Shown: positions 14,611 to 22,445 of the stretch, in pieces | Position numbering within the stretch: position 1 is the first letter of the stretch | How the letters are laid out: every line of letters starts with the position of its first letter | Program-made: the position numbers and the translations under genes | NCBI GenBank assembly: GCA_900544705.1 | Contig: UQWH01000015.1 | Location: 1 to 38,361 of the forward strand | DNA from: an uncultured Eubacteriales bacterium | GTDB lineage: Bacteria > Bacillota > Clostridia > Oscillospirales > Oscillospiraceae | Direction: 5' to 3' | Length of the DNA stretch: 38,361 nt | The notes under the pieces: model-generated | Told to the model about the DNA's origin: nothing | What the model saw: only the letters and a program-made list of their open reading frames with translations | Database searches by the model: none

Positions 14611-15696
14611 TCACGGATGGATGACGACCTTGATCGAGCCGTCCTTCTTGTGCTCAAAAATATCGACTGCTTTTTCATAATCTTCCAGCGGGAAGGTGTG
14701 CGTCACGAGCGCCTCACCACGAATCGCGCCGGAAGAGAAAAAGTGAAGAACCTTGTCCGATACATTTGGATTCGCCTTGGAGCCGACGATACGGATCTCG
14801 TTGAAGTTTACGATATTGAGCGGAACACACACCTCGTCCAGCTTGTAATTTGCAATAATTGCGATTGCACCGGCTTTGCGAACCATGCGAACAGCTTTGG
14901 AAGGGGAATCCGGTGCGCCGGAGCACTCCATTATCTCATCGGCACCGATGCCGCCGGTCAGCTCCAGAACACGCTTCACGGGATCTTCTTTTTCAAAGTC
15001 AATGCAGACGTCCGCGCCCAATTCTCTGGCCTTTTCCAGCTTCGCACCGCGGCCGACAACGATGACCCGGCCTGCACCGAGCGCACGGCATTCCATCATG
15101 GCACACAGGCCGATGGGACCGGGACCAATCACCACGACGGTGCCGCCCGGTGTGACACCAGCCAACTCTACGCCGTGCAGCGCAACACCGGCGCAGTCGC
15201 ACATGGAGGCAACATCATAGCTCACGTTGTCCGGAATGCGGTGCAGGCAGCTTGTCTTGTAGACATTATACTCTGCATTTGCGCCCTGCCAGTAGAAGCC
15301 ATAGTGACGATGGCCGGTATCAAGGCCGCCGTCATGGCCGTCGCGGCCATAGTTCAGGCAGACGGTATAGTGCCCGCGCTTGCAATTGTCGCATTTGCCG
15401 CAGCCGGCGTGCGCTTCTCCCGCGACACGGTCGCCGACACGGAATTCTTCCACGCCCGCGCCAAGTGCGACCACTTCACCCGCCCATTCATGCCCCATGA
15501 CAAAGGGATAGTAGGGCGGCCAATTGGCAAAGGCATAATGTCCGTGGATCATTTTCGGATCGGAGCCGCAGATCGCGACGGAGCGGATGCGGCAGAGCAC
15601 CTCTCCGGGACCGGGCTGGGGAACAGGCAGCTCAGCCAGCGCAAGATGGTCGTATGCGGTCAGCGTCATCGCTTTCATGGTTTTTGGAATATCCAC
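14611..15696 (-). CDS. Zinc-dependent alcohol dehydrogenase (polyol/threonine dehydrogenase type)
   Basis: 361 residues of the medium-chain dehydrogenase family. Catalytic zinc region AICGSDPKMIHG and GHEWAGEVVALG; structural zinc CGKCDNCKRGHYTVC; coenzyme site VVVIGPGPIGLCAMM. Resembles galactitol-1-phosphate, sorbitol and threonine dehydrogenases, oxidising a secondary alcohol with NAD(P)+. The start is GTG at 15696, with AGGAGG 8 nt upstream; a later ATG lacks a site. It lies 13 nt before the 3-hydroxyacyl-CoA-dehydrogenase-like gene. Confidence 0.9.
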   Translation of the reverse strand: MDIPKTMKAMTLTAYDHLALAELPVPQPGPGEVLCRIRSVAICGSDPKMIHGHYAFANWPPYYPFVMGHEWAGEVVALGAGVEEFRVGDRVAGEAHAGCGKCDNCKRGHYTVCLNYGRDGHDGGLDTGHRHYGFYWQGANAEYNVYKTSCLHRIPDNVSYDVASMCDCAGVALHGVELAGVTPGGTVVVIGPGPIGLCAMMECRALGAGRVIVVGRGAKLEKARELGADVCIDFEKEDPVKRVLELTGGIGADEIMECSGAPDSPSKAVRMVRKAGAIAIIANYKLDEVCVPLNIVNFNEIRIVGSKANPNVSDKVLHFFSSGAIRGEALVTHTFPLEDYEKAVDIFEHKKDGSIKVVIHP

Positions 15697-15715
15697 TGAA
15701 AAAACCTCCTGTCAG

Positions 15716-16744
15716 TCAATCGTCAAAAACAATGGCACTTCTGCCAAGTCCGCTGCACGCACGCAGCGCGGCGAGCGCGTCGTTGATCTGCTCCAGACGA
15801 TAAAAATCAGAAACATAGGGTGTCAGGGTGCCGTTTTCTACCAGTCGGATGCATTCCTGAAGCTCCTCGCGGGTCGAGCCGCGAAGACCGAGCACCTCCT
15901 TTTCCCGAAGGACAAGCTCCTGACAGTTGACACGGAAAGAGGGAGCACCATAGGCGAGCGCGACGATTTTTCCGCCGGGACGCACACAGCGCAGCAGCTC
16001 GTCTATGGTATCGGCATTGCCGACCAGATCGAAGATTACGTCACACAGATCTCCGTCGGTCAGACGCATGAGCTCGTCGTACAGATCCTGCCGCTTTGTA
16101 TTGATGGCGGCGTGCGCGCCGAATTCCAGCGCTTTCTCCAGCTTCGCCTGTGTCCGCGCTGCGGCGTAGATTTCCGCGCCGCAGTGCCGGGCAATCTGGA
16201 CTCCCTGCAAGCCCAGTGCCCCGGTGCCATAGAATAAAACCCGATCTCCCCCGGAAACCTTCCCCTGCGTTACAACGGCGTGATACATACAGGCCACGGC
16301 ATCCGGGATAATTGCGGCCTGCGCAAAGGGAATGCGGGAATCAATGGGGAGCAGATTTTCATATGGAACAACAGCATACTCTTCGTGGGAACCGTCGCGC
16401 TCAAAACCGATGCGCACGCGGTTCAGACAAAGATTCTTCCGCCCTATTCTGCAAGGCCGGCAATGCCCGCAGGTGATATCAATGGCGCATACCACATGCT
16501 GCCCCGGGTAGAGCGCACCCTCGGGTACGCCCTCACCGAGACGGCAGACAACGCCTGCCATTTCATGCCCCGGCGTATAAGGTAGACGGACGGTTGAGAG
16601 AAGGCCATCCTGAATATGAACATCCGACACGCAAAGTCCGCTCGCTTTGACCTTTACCAGAGCTTCGCCCGCTCCGGGCGTTGGGATAGGGCAGGATTCG
16701 ATGGTCAGAGGCTCTCCAAACTGTCGCAAAACGGCTTTTTTCAT
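15716..16744 (-). CDS. Zinc-dependent alcohol dehydrogenase (second, divergent)
   Basis: 342 residues, medium-chain dehydrogenase. GLCVSDVHIQDG and GHEMAGVV (catalytic zinc), CGHCRPCRIGRKNLC (structural zinc), VLFYGTGALGLQGVQIA (coenzyme). Only distantly similar to its neighbour, so the two probably oxidise different positions or successive intermediates. ATG 16744 is preferred because GGAAG sits 5 nt before it; an in-frame GTG at 16756 has no room for a site. It follows the permease gene by 22 nt. Confidence 0.88.
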   Translation of the reverse strand: MKKAVLRQFGEPLTIESCPIPTPGAGEALVKVKASGLCVSDVHIQDGLLSTVRLPYTPGHEMAGVVCRLGEGVPEGALYPGQHVVCAIDITCGHCRPCRIGRKNLCLNRVRIGFERDGSHEEYAVVPYENLLPIDSRIPFAQAAIIPDAVACMYHAVVTQGKVSGGDRVLFYGTGALGLQGVQIARHCGAEIYAAARTQAKLEKALEFGAHAAINTKRQDLYDELMRLTDGDLCDVIFDLVGNADTIDELLRCVRPGGKIVALAYGAPSFRVNCQELVLREKEVLGLRGSTREELQECIRLVENGTLTPYVSDFYRLEQINDALAALRACSGLGRSAIVFDD

Positions 16745-16766
16745 GGCTGCTTCCACTTCCTTTTCC

Positions 16767-17807
16767 TCAGCGGCGCTTGATGTACTTCTGCGTGTCTACG
16801 GCAATGGCAAATATGATGATCAAGCCCTTGATGATATACTGGACGTAGGAGTTGACGTTCATATAGACAAGACCGTAACTGATGACCTGGAAAATCAGAA
16901 CGCCGGTGACGACACCGCTGATTTTACCGATGCCGCCGCGCATGGAGATACCACCGACCACACAGGCTGCGATTGCGTCAAGCTCATAGCCCTCGCCGAG
17001 ATTGTTGGTGGCGCTGCCGGTGCGGCCTGCGTCGAGGAAGCCTGCAAAGGCGTAGGCAAGACCGGCGATGACATAGATCAGAAGCGTGACAACGCGGACG
17101 TTGACGCCGGAAACGATGGCAGCTTCACGGTTGCCGCCGACGGCGAACATATTGCGCCCGAGACGCGTGCGGTTCCACAGCACCCAGAACAGAACGGCGA
17201 TGACGATTGCATAGAGAACAATATAGGGAACTCTGAGGCTTCCGAGATAGAAGGAGCCCTGTGCTACACTGGTGTAGCGGGGATCCAGACCGCCGATGGG
17301 AGAGGAGTTGTTCACGCCTTCAAAATAGAGGGACATACTGCCGTAAATGACCATCTGCATACCGAGAGAGGCAATGAAGGGGGCGATACGCAGTGTAGAA
17401 ACAAGGTAAGAATGTGCAACGCCGAAAATCACGCAGCAGGCAGCGGCGATCAGGAACGGCACGATCAGGGAAAGCTGCGGCATATTGGAATAGATACGCA
17501 GCGAATAGGAGGGATCCTGAAGCAGGGAAGCGCAGATGATGCCGGCCATGCCGACGGCCTTGCCCGAGGATAGGTCGGTGCCGCCCAGCACAAGGATGCC
17601 TGCCGCACCGAGCGCGATCACGAGCTTTGTGGCAGCCTGCTGCAAAATGTTGGTGATATTTCTCATGCTGAGGAAGCTCGGATCGAGCGCAACGATCACG
17701 ATAATGATACAGAACAGCACCAGATAGATCGCATATTGCATAAAGAAGTTCTTTGCGTTTTTCTTCTGGCCGATGGGACTTGCGGCCGGGCTGAGATTTG
17801 ATTTCAT
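16767..17807 (-). CDS. mglC: Sugar ABC transporter permease, MglC-like
   Basis: 346 residues with about 8-10 membrane helices. LDPSFLSMRNITNILQQAAT near the first helix, ALGAAGILVLGGTDLSSGKA, and ACVVGGISMRGGIGKISG near 285 are typical of the ribose/galactose (RbsC/MglC) permease family, and the GTDLS-SG segment most resembles MglC. Forms the channel for the binding protein at 19861 with the ATPase at 18253. ATG 17807 has GGAGG at 9 nt; the upstream TTG at 17816 would abut it. Unusually, a cupin gene separates it from the ATPase. Confidence 0.88.
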   Translation of the reverse strand: MKSNLSPAASPIGQKKNAKNFFMQYAIYLVLFCIIIVIVALDPSFLSMRNITNILQQAATKLVIALGAAGILVLGGTDLSSGKAVGMAGIICASLLQDPSYSLRIYSNMPQLSLIVPFLIAAACCVIFGVAHSYLVSTLRIAPFIASLGMQMVIYGSMSLYFEGVNNSSPIGGLDPRYTSVAQGSFYLGSLRVPYIVLYAIVIAVLFWVLWNRTRLGRNMFAVGGNREAAIVSGVNVRVVTLLIYVIAGLAYAFAGFLDAGRTGSATNNLGEGYELDAIAACVVGGISMRGGIGKISGVVTGVLIFQVISYGLVYMNVNSYVQYIIKGLIIIFAIAVDTQKYIKRR

Positions 17808-17837
17808 ATTGTTCAACCTCCAAAGACAGCGTCTGGA

Positions 17838-18239
17838 TTATTCATGGGAAAGCGCTGTTTCAATACAAAGATAGACCAGCGGTTCATTGCCGGTGTTGCG
17901 GATTCCGTGAGAACCGCCACTGCGAATCAATGCCAGCGACCATGGCTTAACGGGGAAAACCCTGCCGCACAGTGTAACTTCTCCCTGACCGCTCACGATC
18001 AAATAGAATTGCTCATTTCCCTCGTGGGGATGCTCTCCGACAGAGCCGCCGACGGGAAGCGTTGTTTTATGGACATAGTGAAAATTGGAATGATCTTCCG
18101 GGTTGCGCGGCCCGACGACAGGCATTTTTTCCTCATCACCAAACAGGGTGACATTCCAGATCGTTCCGTTCCCGCTTTCGCAGTTTGCAACCGGATAGGC
18201 CGGTGCATCTTCAATATTTCTGAATACAAATTTATCCAA
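17838..18239 (-). CDS. Small cupin protein inside the sugar-transport operon
   Basis: About 133 residues, single cupin barrel: GEHPHEGNEQFYLIVSGQGE (motif 1 with His and Glu ligands) and PWSLALIRSGGSHGIRNTG (motif 2). The start is not an ATG: TTG at 18239 (before DKFVFRNIEDAP) has AGGAGGG 8 nt upstream, and no suitable ATG exists; the longer frame runs into the ATPase gene. It lies 13 nt past the ATPase stop and 30 nt before the permease, so it is co-transcribed with both. A sugar mutarotase, isomerase or ligand sensor is possible. Confidence 0.78.
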   Translation of the reverse strand: MDKFVFRNIEDAPAYPVANCESGNGTIWNVTLFGDEEKMPVVGPRNPEDHSNFHYVHKTTLPVGGSVGEHPHEGNEQFYLIVSGQGEVTLCGRVFPVKPWSLALIRSGGSHGIRNTGNEPLVYLCIETALSHE

Positions 18240-18252
18240 AACGATTTCCCTC

Positions 18253-19746
18253 CTACAGATATTTCGTTGCCAGATGCAGAATTTCTTCCTGTGTGGTATT
18301 GGCGGCATCGACGATGCCTGCCATGCGATGATTGCTCATCATCAGGATGCGGTCGGCAAGGCCGAGCAGCTCCGGCATTTCCGAAGAAACGAAAATAATC
18401 GTCTTTCCTTTCTTCGCAAGGTCGAGCATGAGCTGGTAAATTTCATATTTTGCGCCAACGTCAATGCCGCGCGTCGGCTCGTCCAGCAGGAGCACCTGCG
18501 GCTCGTTGAGCAGACATCTTCCAAGCAGAACCTTCTGCTGATTGCCGCCGGAAAGATTGCTGATGAGCGCTTTCATGGAGGGCGTTTTGACGTTCATTGC
18601 CTCTATCGCCCATTTGGTGTTTTTCTTGACCTTTGCGGGCGAGACAAAGCGCAGACGGTTGAGATTGCTTTTCAGACTGGAAGCAACGGTGTTCCAACGG
18701 ATGTCCATCTGCGGGAAAATGCCGGTTTCACGCCGCTCCTCCGTCAAGAGTACAACACCGTGCTCCATTGCATCGCGCAAGGTGTGAAGCTGACGGCCGT
18801 TGAGCGTCACGGTGCCGCCGGCGCGTTTGCGCAGACCCAGAATTCCTTCCAGCACCTCTGTGCGTCCGGCACCGACCAGTCCGCCGATGCCAAGGATCTC
18901 ACCTGCGCGAATCTCAAAGGAAACGTCGGAAATCTGCGGCGCGTGCAGCGTGGAGAGCTCCTCAACCTTTAGAATGACGTCGCCATGGTTTACGATTTTT
19001 TTCGGGAAGCGCTGGTTCATCTCACGGTTGACCATCAGCTTGATCAGATCCGCAGTGGTCAGCTCCGAGGCATCGCGCGTCGCGACCCATTTGCCGTCGC
19101 GCAGAACGGTCACCCGGTCGGAGATGGTCAGAACCTCGTCCATTTTGTGAGAAATATATATGATGCCGCGGCCTTCTTCTTTCAAGCGGCGAATGATCGA
19201 AAACAGGGCTTCGGTTTCGTTTTCCGTTAGAGAGGATGTCGGCTCATCCAGCACGATAATCCTTGCGTCATAGGAAACGGCTTTGACAATATCAATCATC
19301 TGTTTCAGAGAAACGGAAAGCTGACTGATCGGTTTGCGCGGATCTGCATCAATGTGAAAGCTCTGTAAAAGCTCCGCTGTTTTGGCGTACATGACCTTAT
19401 CTTTGACAAAGGGACCAGAGTGCGGGAAGCGTCCCAGCCAGATGTTGTTCATGATGCTCTGATTTGGAACCTGCTCCAGCTCCTGCTGCACCATGGCAAT
19501 GCCGCTCCGCAGCGCATCGCTGGGATTGGAAAAGCTGACGGGCTTTCCGTCAAGCAAGATCTCTCCGCTATCTTTCTGATAGATACCGAACAGACATTTC
19601 ATCAGGGTCGATTTACCGGCGCCGTTCTCGCCCATGAGCGCATGAACCTCACCGGCTTTGACACATAACTGCACGTTATCGAGCGCCTGAACGCCGGGAA
19701 AGGCTTTCGAGATGCCCTGCATTTGCAATAAATATTCTTCAGCCAC
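18253..19746 (-). CDS. mglA: Sugar ABC transporter ATP-binding protein, MglA-like (two ATPase domains)
   Basis: 497 residues, duplicated ATPase. Domain 1: Walker A GENGAGKST near 40, signature LSVSLKQMIDIVKAVSYDA, Walker B VLDEPTSSLT. Domain 2: degenerate Walker A GLVGAGRTE, signature LSGGNQQKVLLGRCLL, Walker B LLLDEPTRGID. This asymmetry is normal for RbsA/MglA; the LSVS-x-x-Q signature is MglA-like. Energises sugar import. GTG 19746 is chosen (AAGGTGG upstream); the longer frame has no supported start. A strong stem-loop separates it from the binding-protein gene. Confidence 0.92.
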   Translation of the reverse strand: MAEEYLLQMQGISKAFPGVQALDNVQLCVKAGEVHALMGENGAGKSTLMKCLFGIYQKDSGEILLDGKPVSFSNPSDALRSGIAMVQQELEQVPNQSIMNNIWLGRFPHSGPFVKDKVMYAKTAELLQSFHIDADPRKPISQLSVSLKQMIDIVKAVSYDARIIVLDEPTSSLTENETEALFSIIRRLKEEGRGIIYISHKMDEVLTISDRVTVLRDGKWVATRDASELTTADLIKLMVNREMNQRFPKKIVNHGDVILKVEELSTLHAPQISDVSFEIRAGEILGIGGLVGAGRTEVLEGILGLRKRAGGTVTLNGRQLHTLRDAMEHGVVLLTEERRETGIFPQMDIRWNTVASSLKSNLNRLRFVSPAKVKKNTKWAIEAMNVKTPSMKALISNLSGGNQQKVLLGRCLLNEPQVLLLDEPTRGIDVGAKYEIYQLMLDLAKKGKTIIFVSSEMPELLGLADRILMMSNHRMAGIVDAANTTQEEILHLATKYL

Positions 19747-19807
19747 GATATGTGTTCCACCTTTCGATTGCCGGTCTGTCATTCAGACGGGATGGCTTGA
19801 TTTAGGA

Positions 19808-19846
19808 GAAAGTGCGAAGAAACGACCAGCGCTTCTTCGCACTTTC
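19808..19846 (-). terminator. Intercistronic stem-loop between binding protein and ATPase genes
   Basis: Perfect 14-bp stem GAAAGTGCGAAGAA (19808-19821)/19833-19846, loop 11. On the minus strand only TTTCTCC follows, so it may act as a partial terminator or a 3' barrier to mRNA decay. Such hairpins after binding-protein genes usually make the binding protein more abundant than the membrane parts. Confidence 0.7.
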
Positions 19847-19860
19847 GCATATTATTCTTT

Positions 19861-20973
19861 TTACTTGGAAGCAGCCTTATAGGCGTCAACCGCGACGTCG
19901 ATGTTGTCGATCGTGATCATGGTTTCAGGGATGCGGACGATTTTGCCGTCCTCCAGAGTCCATTCGGTGCCTTCCGTGATCTCTCTGCCGTTGATGGCGT
20001 TGATGCACATATCAATGATAGCGCGGGCGGAGTCATAGGTGCTGGTCAGAACCGTTCCGAGCATATTGCCGGCCTTGATCTGCTCTGCAACCTCCGGCAG
20101 GGCGTTGATGCCGATGACGGGAACGACGGATTTGTCACTGATCAGACCATTGCCCTTCAGTGCCTCCACAGCGCCCAGCGCCATGGCGTCATTCTGGCAG
20201 ATGACCATTTCAATCTTGGCGCCGTACTTGCCGATCCAGGTTTCCATGACTTCCTTTGCTTCGGTGGTGCTCCAGTTGGCGATTTCGGTGCCGAGCTCCT
20301 CAACCGGAATACCGTTCTTTTCAACCTCGGCATAGAAGCCTTCCGCACGCTCTGTGGTGTCGCTCTGACCAGCTGCACCCTTGAGCATGACGTACTGCAA
20401 CTTGCCGTCGCCGTTCACGTCATATTTTGCCTGATCCTTGGTCCATGCGTCGATCATGATCTGTGCCTGCAGCTTGCCTTCATTGATGGAATTCAGGCCG
20501 ACATACCAGCACTTGTCATAGCTGTTGAGCATTTCCATGGTGGGCATACGGTTGAAGAAGATGACAGGAAGATCGGCTTCCTTTGCCTTTGCAATGATGG
20601 TGTCAGCGGCAGTGGAGTCAACCATGTTGACGGCCAGTGCGTTGACGCCCTTGCTGATCATGGTGTCGATACGTTCGGTCTGCGTTGCCTGATCGTTTTC
20701 GCCGTCGACCATCAGATATTTGATGCCGCCGAGCTCATTTTTGATATAGTAATCAACGCCATTGCGAATGTAGCCGACGAAGTTGTTGGAATAGTTGAAA
20801 ATCGTGACGCCGATAAAGGGCTCAACGTCATTTGTGGGCTCCGAGGAGCTGGGGGAGGCGGGATCGCTGGAAGTGCTGGGAGTGTCAGTGCCATCTTGCG
20901 GTTCCTTTGTGCCGCAGGCAAACAGGCCAGCGACCAGAACCAGTGCTAAAATCAGTGCCAAGTACTTTTTCAT
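19861..20973 (-). CDS. mglB: Sugar-binding lipoprotein, MglB-like
   Basis: 370 residues. Signal peptide MKKYLALILALVLVAGLFAC with lipobox Cys20, then a Ser/Thr/Pro-rich linker (about 25-48) before a periplasmic-binding type I domain. The calcium-loop DVNGDGKLQYVMLKG is the hallmark of galactose/glucose-binding MglB. Other family blocks are TIFNYSNNFVGYIRNG, MISKGVNALAVNMVD, CQNDAMALGAVEAL and VPVIGINALPE. Captures an aldose-like ligand outside the membrane. AGGAG precedes the ATG. First gene of the leftward operon; its promoter contains putative regulator sites. Confidence 0.92.
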   Translation of the reverse strand: MKKYLALILALVLVAGLFACGTKEPQDGTDTPSTSSDPASPSSSEPTNDVEPFIGVTIFNYSNNFVGYIRNGVDYYIKNELGGIKYLMVDGENDQATQTERIDTMISKGVNALAVNMVDSTAADTIIAKAKEADLPVIFFNRMPTMEMLNSYDKCWYVGLNSINEGKLQAQIMIDAWTKDQAKYDVNGDGKLQYVMLKGAAGQSDTTERAEGFYAEVEKNGIPVEELGTEIANWSTTEAKEVMETWIGKYGAKIEMVICQNDAMALGAVEALKGNGLISDKSVVPVIGINALPEVAEQIKAGNMLGTVLTSTYDSARAIIDMCINAINGREITEGTEWTLEDGKIVRIPETMITIDNIDVAVDAYKAASK

Positions 20974-20997
20974 AATCAGTCCTCCGTGTTTTGTTTT

Positions 20998-21024
20998 TAT
21001 AAAACCGCTGTCGCGGGTTTTATA
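20998..21024 (-). promoter_or_regulatory. Leader hairpin before the binding-protein gene
   Basis: On the minus strand TATAAAACCCGC (21013-21024) pairs with GCGGTTTTATA (20998-21008) around a GACA loop, with one bulged C. It lies just upstream of the Shine-Dalgarno in a roughly 150-nt leader (start near 21122). The remaining leader (to about 21115) is GC-rich with no other feature I can name. Confidence 0.55.
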
Positions 21025-21128
21025 CTCTATTTAAGCGGCGCAAGCCGGAACAGACCGTTCTGCCTTGCGGTGCTGCGCATGAAACGTGCGGCAGGATGCG
21101 GGGAACATTGAAATGTTATTACTTTCTC

Positions 21129-21157
21129 ATTATCCAAGAAATGAAACAACTTGTCAA
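21129..21157 (-). promoter_or_regulatory. Promoter of the importer operon with TGAAACA sites
   Basis: Minus strand TTGACA (21152-21157) and GATAAT (21129-21134), 17-bp spacer. On the plus strand TGAAACA occurs inside the spacer (21142-21148) and again just upstream of the -35 box (21176-21182). The same heptamer forms an inverted repeat at 22336-22356 near the divergent operon, so the RpiR-type protein encoded at 21320 probably binds here and represses. Confidence 0.7.
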
Positions 21158-21272
21158 CAATTTTCGAAAAAAATATGAAACAAATATTCAATCTTCTTTT
21201 TGTGCGAATTGACGATTTTTTCATAATGACTTCGGATGGAGCGAGAAAAAACGGGATAAGCGGAAAAGAGTA

Positions 21273-21307
21273 GCCGAAGCGCCAGACAGCTTGTCTGGCG
21301 CTTCGGC
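21273..21307 (-). terminator. Terminator of the RpiR regulator gene
   Basis: Perfect 16-bp stem GCCGAAGCGCCAGACA (21273-21288)/21292-21307 with a 3-nt loop, followed on the minus strand by a T-rich stretch (TACTCTTTTCC). It lies between the regulator stop and the importer promoter and would insulate the importer operon. Confidence 0.8.
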
Positions 21308-21319
21308 AGGGGAGAAAGC

Positions 21320-22183
21320 TCAGTATTTTTTTCGGTCAAGTGCTTTATCTATTTTATAGAAGATGTCCGTGCTACCTGGCATCTTCAGAGCAATTAATGT
21401 GTACAGGCAGTCGATGACTGTCATCTGCGCGATGCGGGAAGCAATGGAGGTCAGACGGTATTCCGTTTCACGGGAGGCGGTCATCAGCGCAATGTCGGAA
21501 ATTTTACTCAGAGGGGAGCGGCCAATGTTGGTCAGAGAGATCACGCAGGCACCGTTGGAGCGGCCTAGCTTAGCACTTTCCACAACGTCTATGGAGCTGC
21601 CGGAGTGGCTGATGGCAAAGACAACATCGCCTTCGCTGCACTGCACGGCGGCGATTTCCTGCATATGCGTATCCCAGAACGCCTGCGCAAAGATACCGAG
21701 CCGCATCAGCTTGTGCTGCAAATCAAGGGCGATGGCACTGGAATTGCCAAGCCCGAAAATCACGACGCGGCGGGCGCTTTGCAGTACATCTGCTGCCTGC
21801 ACAAGCGCATCCTGCGAGATGGTGTTGTGCGTATATTGGAGCGTATGGATATTTTCCTGAAATACTTTGTCAATCACAAGCTGCGGAGAGTCGTTCTGTC
21901 CGATTTCTGCGTGGATGCTTTGCAGAGGAGATACGGTGTTCCTTGCCAGTGTGACCTTGAATTCCTGATAACTGCTGAAGCCGAAAGATTTGCAGGCGCG
22001 CACAACGGTCGCATCGCTGACACCGCTGAGATCGGCCAGCCCTGCAACGGATAGAGAGATTACCTTGCTTGAATTGTTCAGGATATACTCTGCGACGCGC
22101 TGCTCTGCTCTGCTGAGCGTTGGCTGCAGCATCTGAATCTTCATCAGGACAGATACAGTATTGATTTTAATGTCATTTTCCAT
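21320..22183 (-). CDS. MurR/RpiR family transcriptional regulator with SIS domain
   Basis: 287 residues. N-terminal HTH_6 domain (about 15-90) with LSRAEQRVAEYILNNSSKVI and LADLSGVSDATVVRACKSFG; C-terminal SIS domain (about 125-260) with RRVVIFGLGNSSAIALDLQ and FAISHSGSSIDVVESAKLG, which binds phosphosugars. It should switch the flanking operons in response to a phosphorylated intermediate, such as the FGGY kinase product. GGGAGGAA lies before ATG 22183. Its position between two divergent catabolic operons with shared putative operators makes it the local regulator. Confidence 0.92.
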   Translation of the reverse strand: MENDIKINTVSVLMKIQMLQPTLSRAEQRVAEYILNNSSKVISLSVAGLADLSGVSDATVVRACKSFGFSSYQEFKVTLARNTVSPLQSIHAEIGQNDSPQLVIDKVFQENIHTLQYTHNTISQDALVQAADVLQSARRVVIFGLGNSSAIALDLQHKLMRLGIFAQAFWDTHMQEIAAVQCSEGDVVFAISHSGSSIDVVESAKLGRSNGACVISLTNIGRSPLSKISDIALMTASRETEYRLTSIASRIAQMTVIDCLYTLIALKMPGSTDIFYKIDKALDRKKY

Positions 22184-22260
22184 GCCAGTTTCCTCCCAAG
22201 ATTGCCGAAAGCCAAGAGTAAAGTCTCCATTGCTGCGGCCAACAGAATCCTTTTTTTACT

Positions 22261-22289
22261 ATTATATAGGGCGTTTCAGAAAATAACAA
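22261..22289 (-). promoter_or_regulatory. Promoter of the RpiR regulator gene
   Basis: Minus strand TTGTTA (22284-22289) and TATAAT (22261-22266), 17-bp spacer. The spacer contains GTTTCAGAAA, a half-site like those in the importer promoter, consistent with autoregulation. Confidence 0.65.
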
Positions 22290-22335
22290 TAGCTTTTTGA
22301 AAAAATGAATCACAATTCAGCAAATTAAACAATTT

Positions 22336-22356
22336 TGAAACAGAAATTTTGTTTCA
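22336..22356. promoter_or_regulatory. Candidate RpiR operator, TGAAACA-N7-TGTTTCA
   Basis: Perfect 7-bp inverted repeat (22336-22342 and 22350-22356) in an AT-rich stretch between the regulator promoter and the oxidase promoter, centred about 60 bp upstream of the predicted oxidase transcription start. Heptamer copies also occur at 21142 and 21176. Confidence 0.65.
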
Positions 22357-22373
22357 TTTTTTTACGATAAATA

Positions 22374-22402
22374 TTGACTTTTATTTTCAGAGCAACTATA
22401 AT
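22374..22402 (+). promoter_or_regulatory. Promoter of the oxidase-ETF-kinase operon
   Basis: TTGACT (22374-22379) and TATAAT (22397-22402) with a 17-bp spacer, 44 nt before the oxidase ATG. Confidence 0.8.
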
Positions 22403-22445
22403 CACTTTGTAATGATTTTTCATTTTGAAAGGAGCTTATTTGCAT

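Noticed and set aside
13873..15699. 608-codon plus-strand frame in the dehydrogenase region
   Set aside because: Spans the antisense of two clear minus-strand dehydrogenase genes and has no ribosome site or domain.
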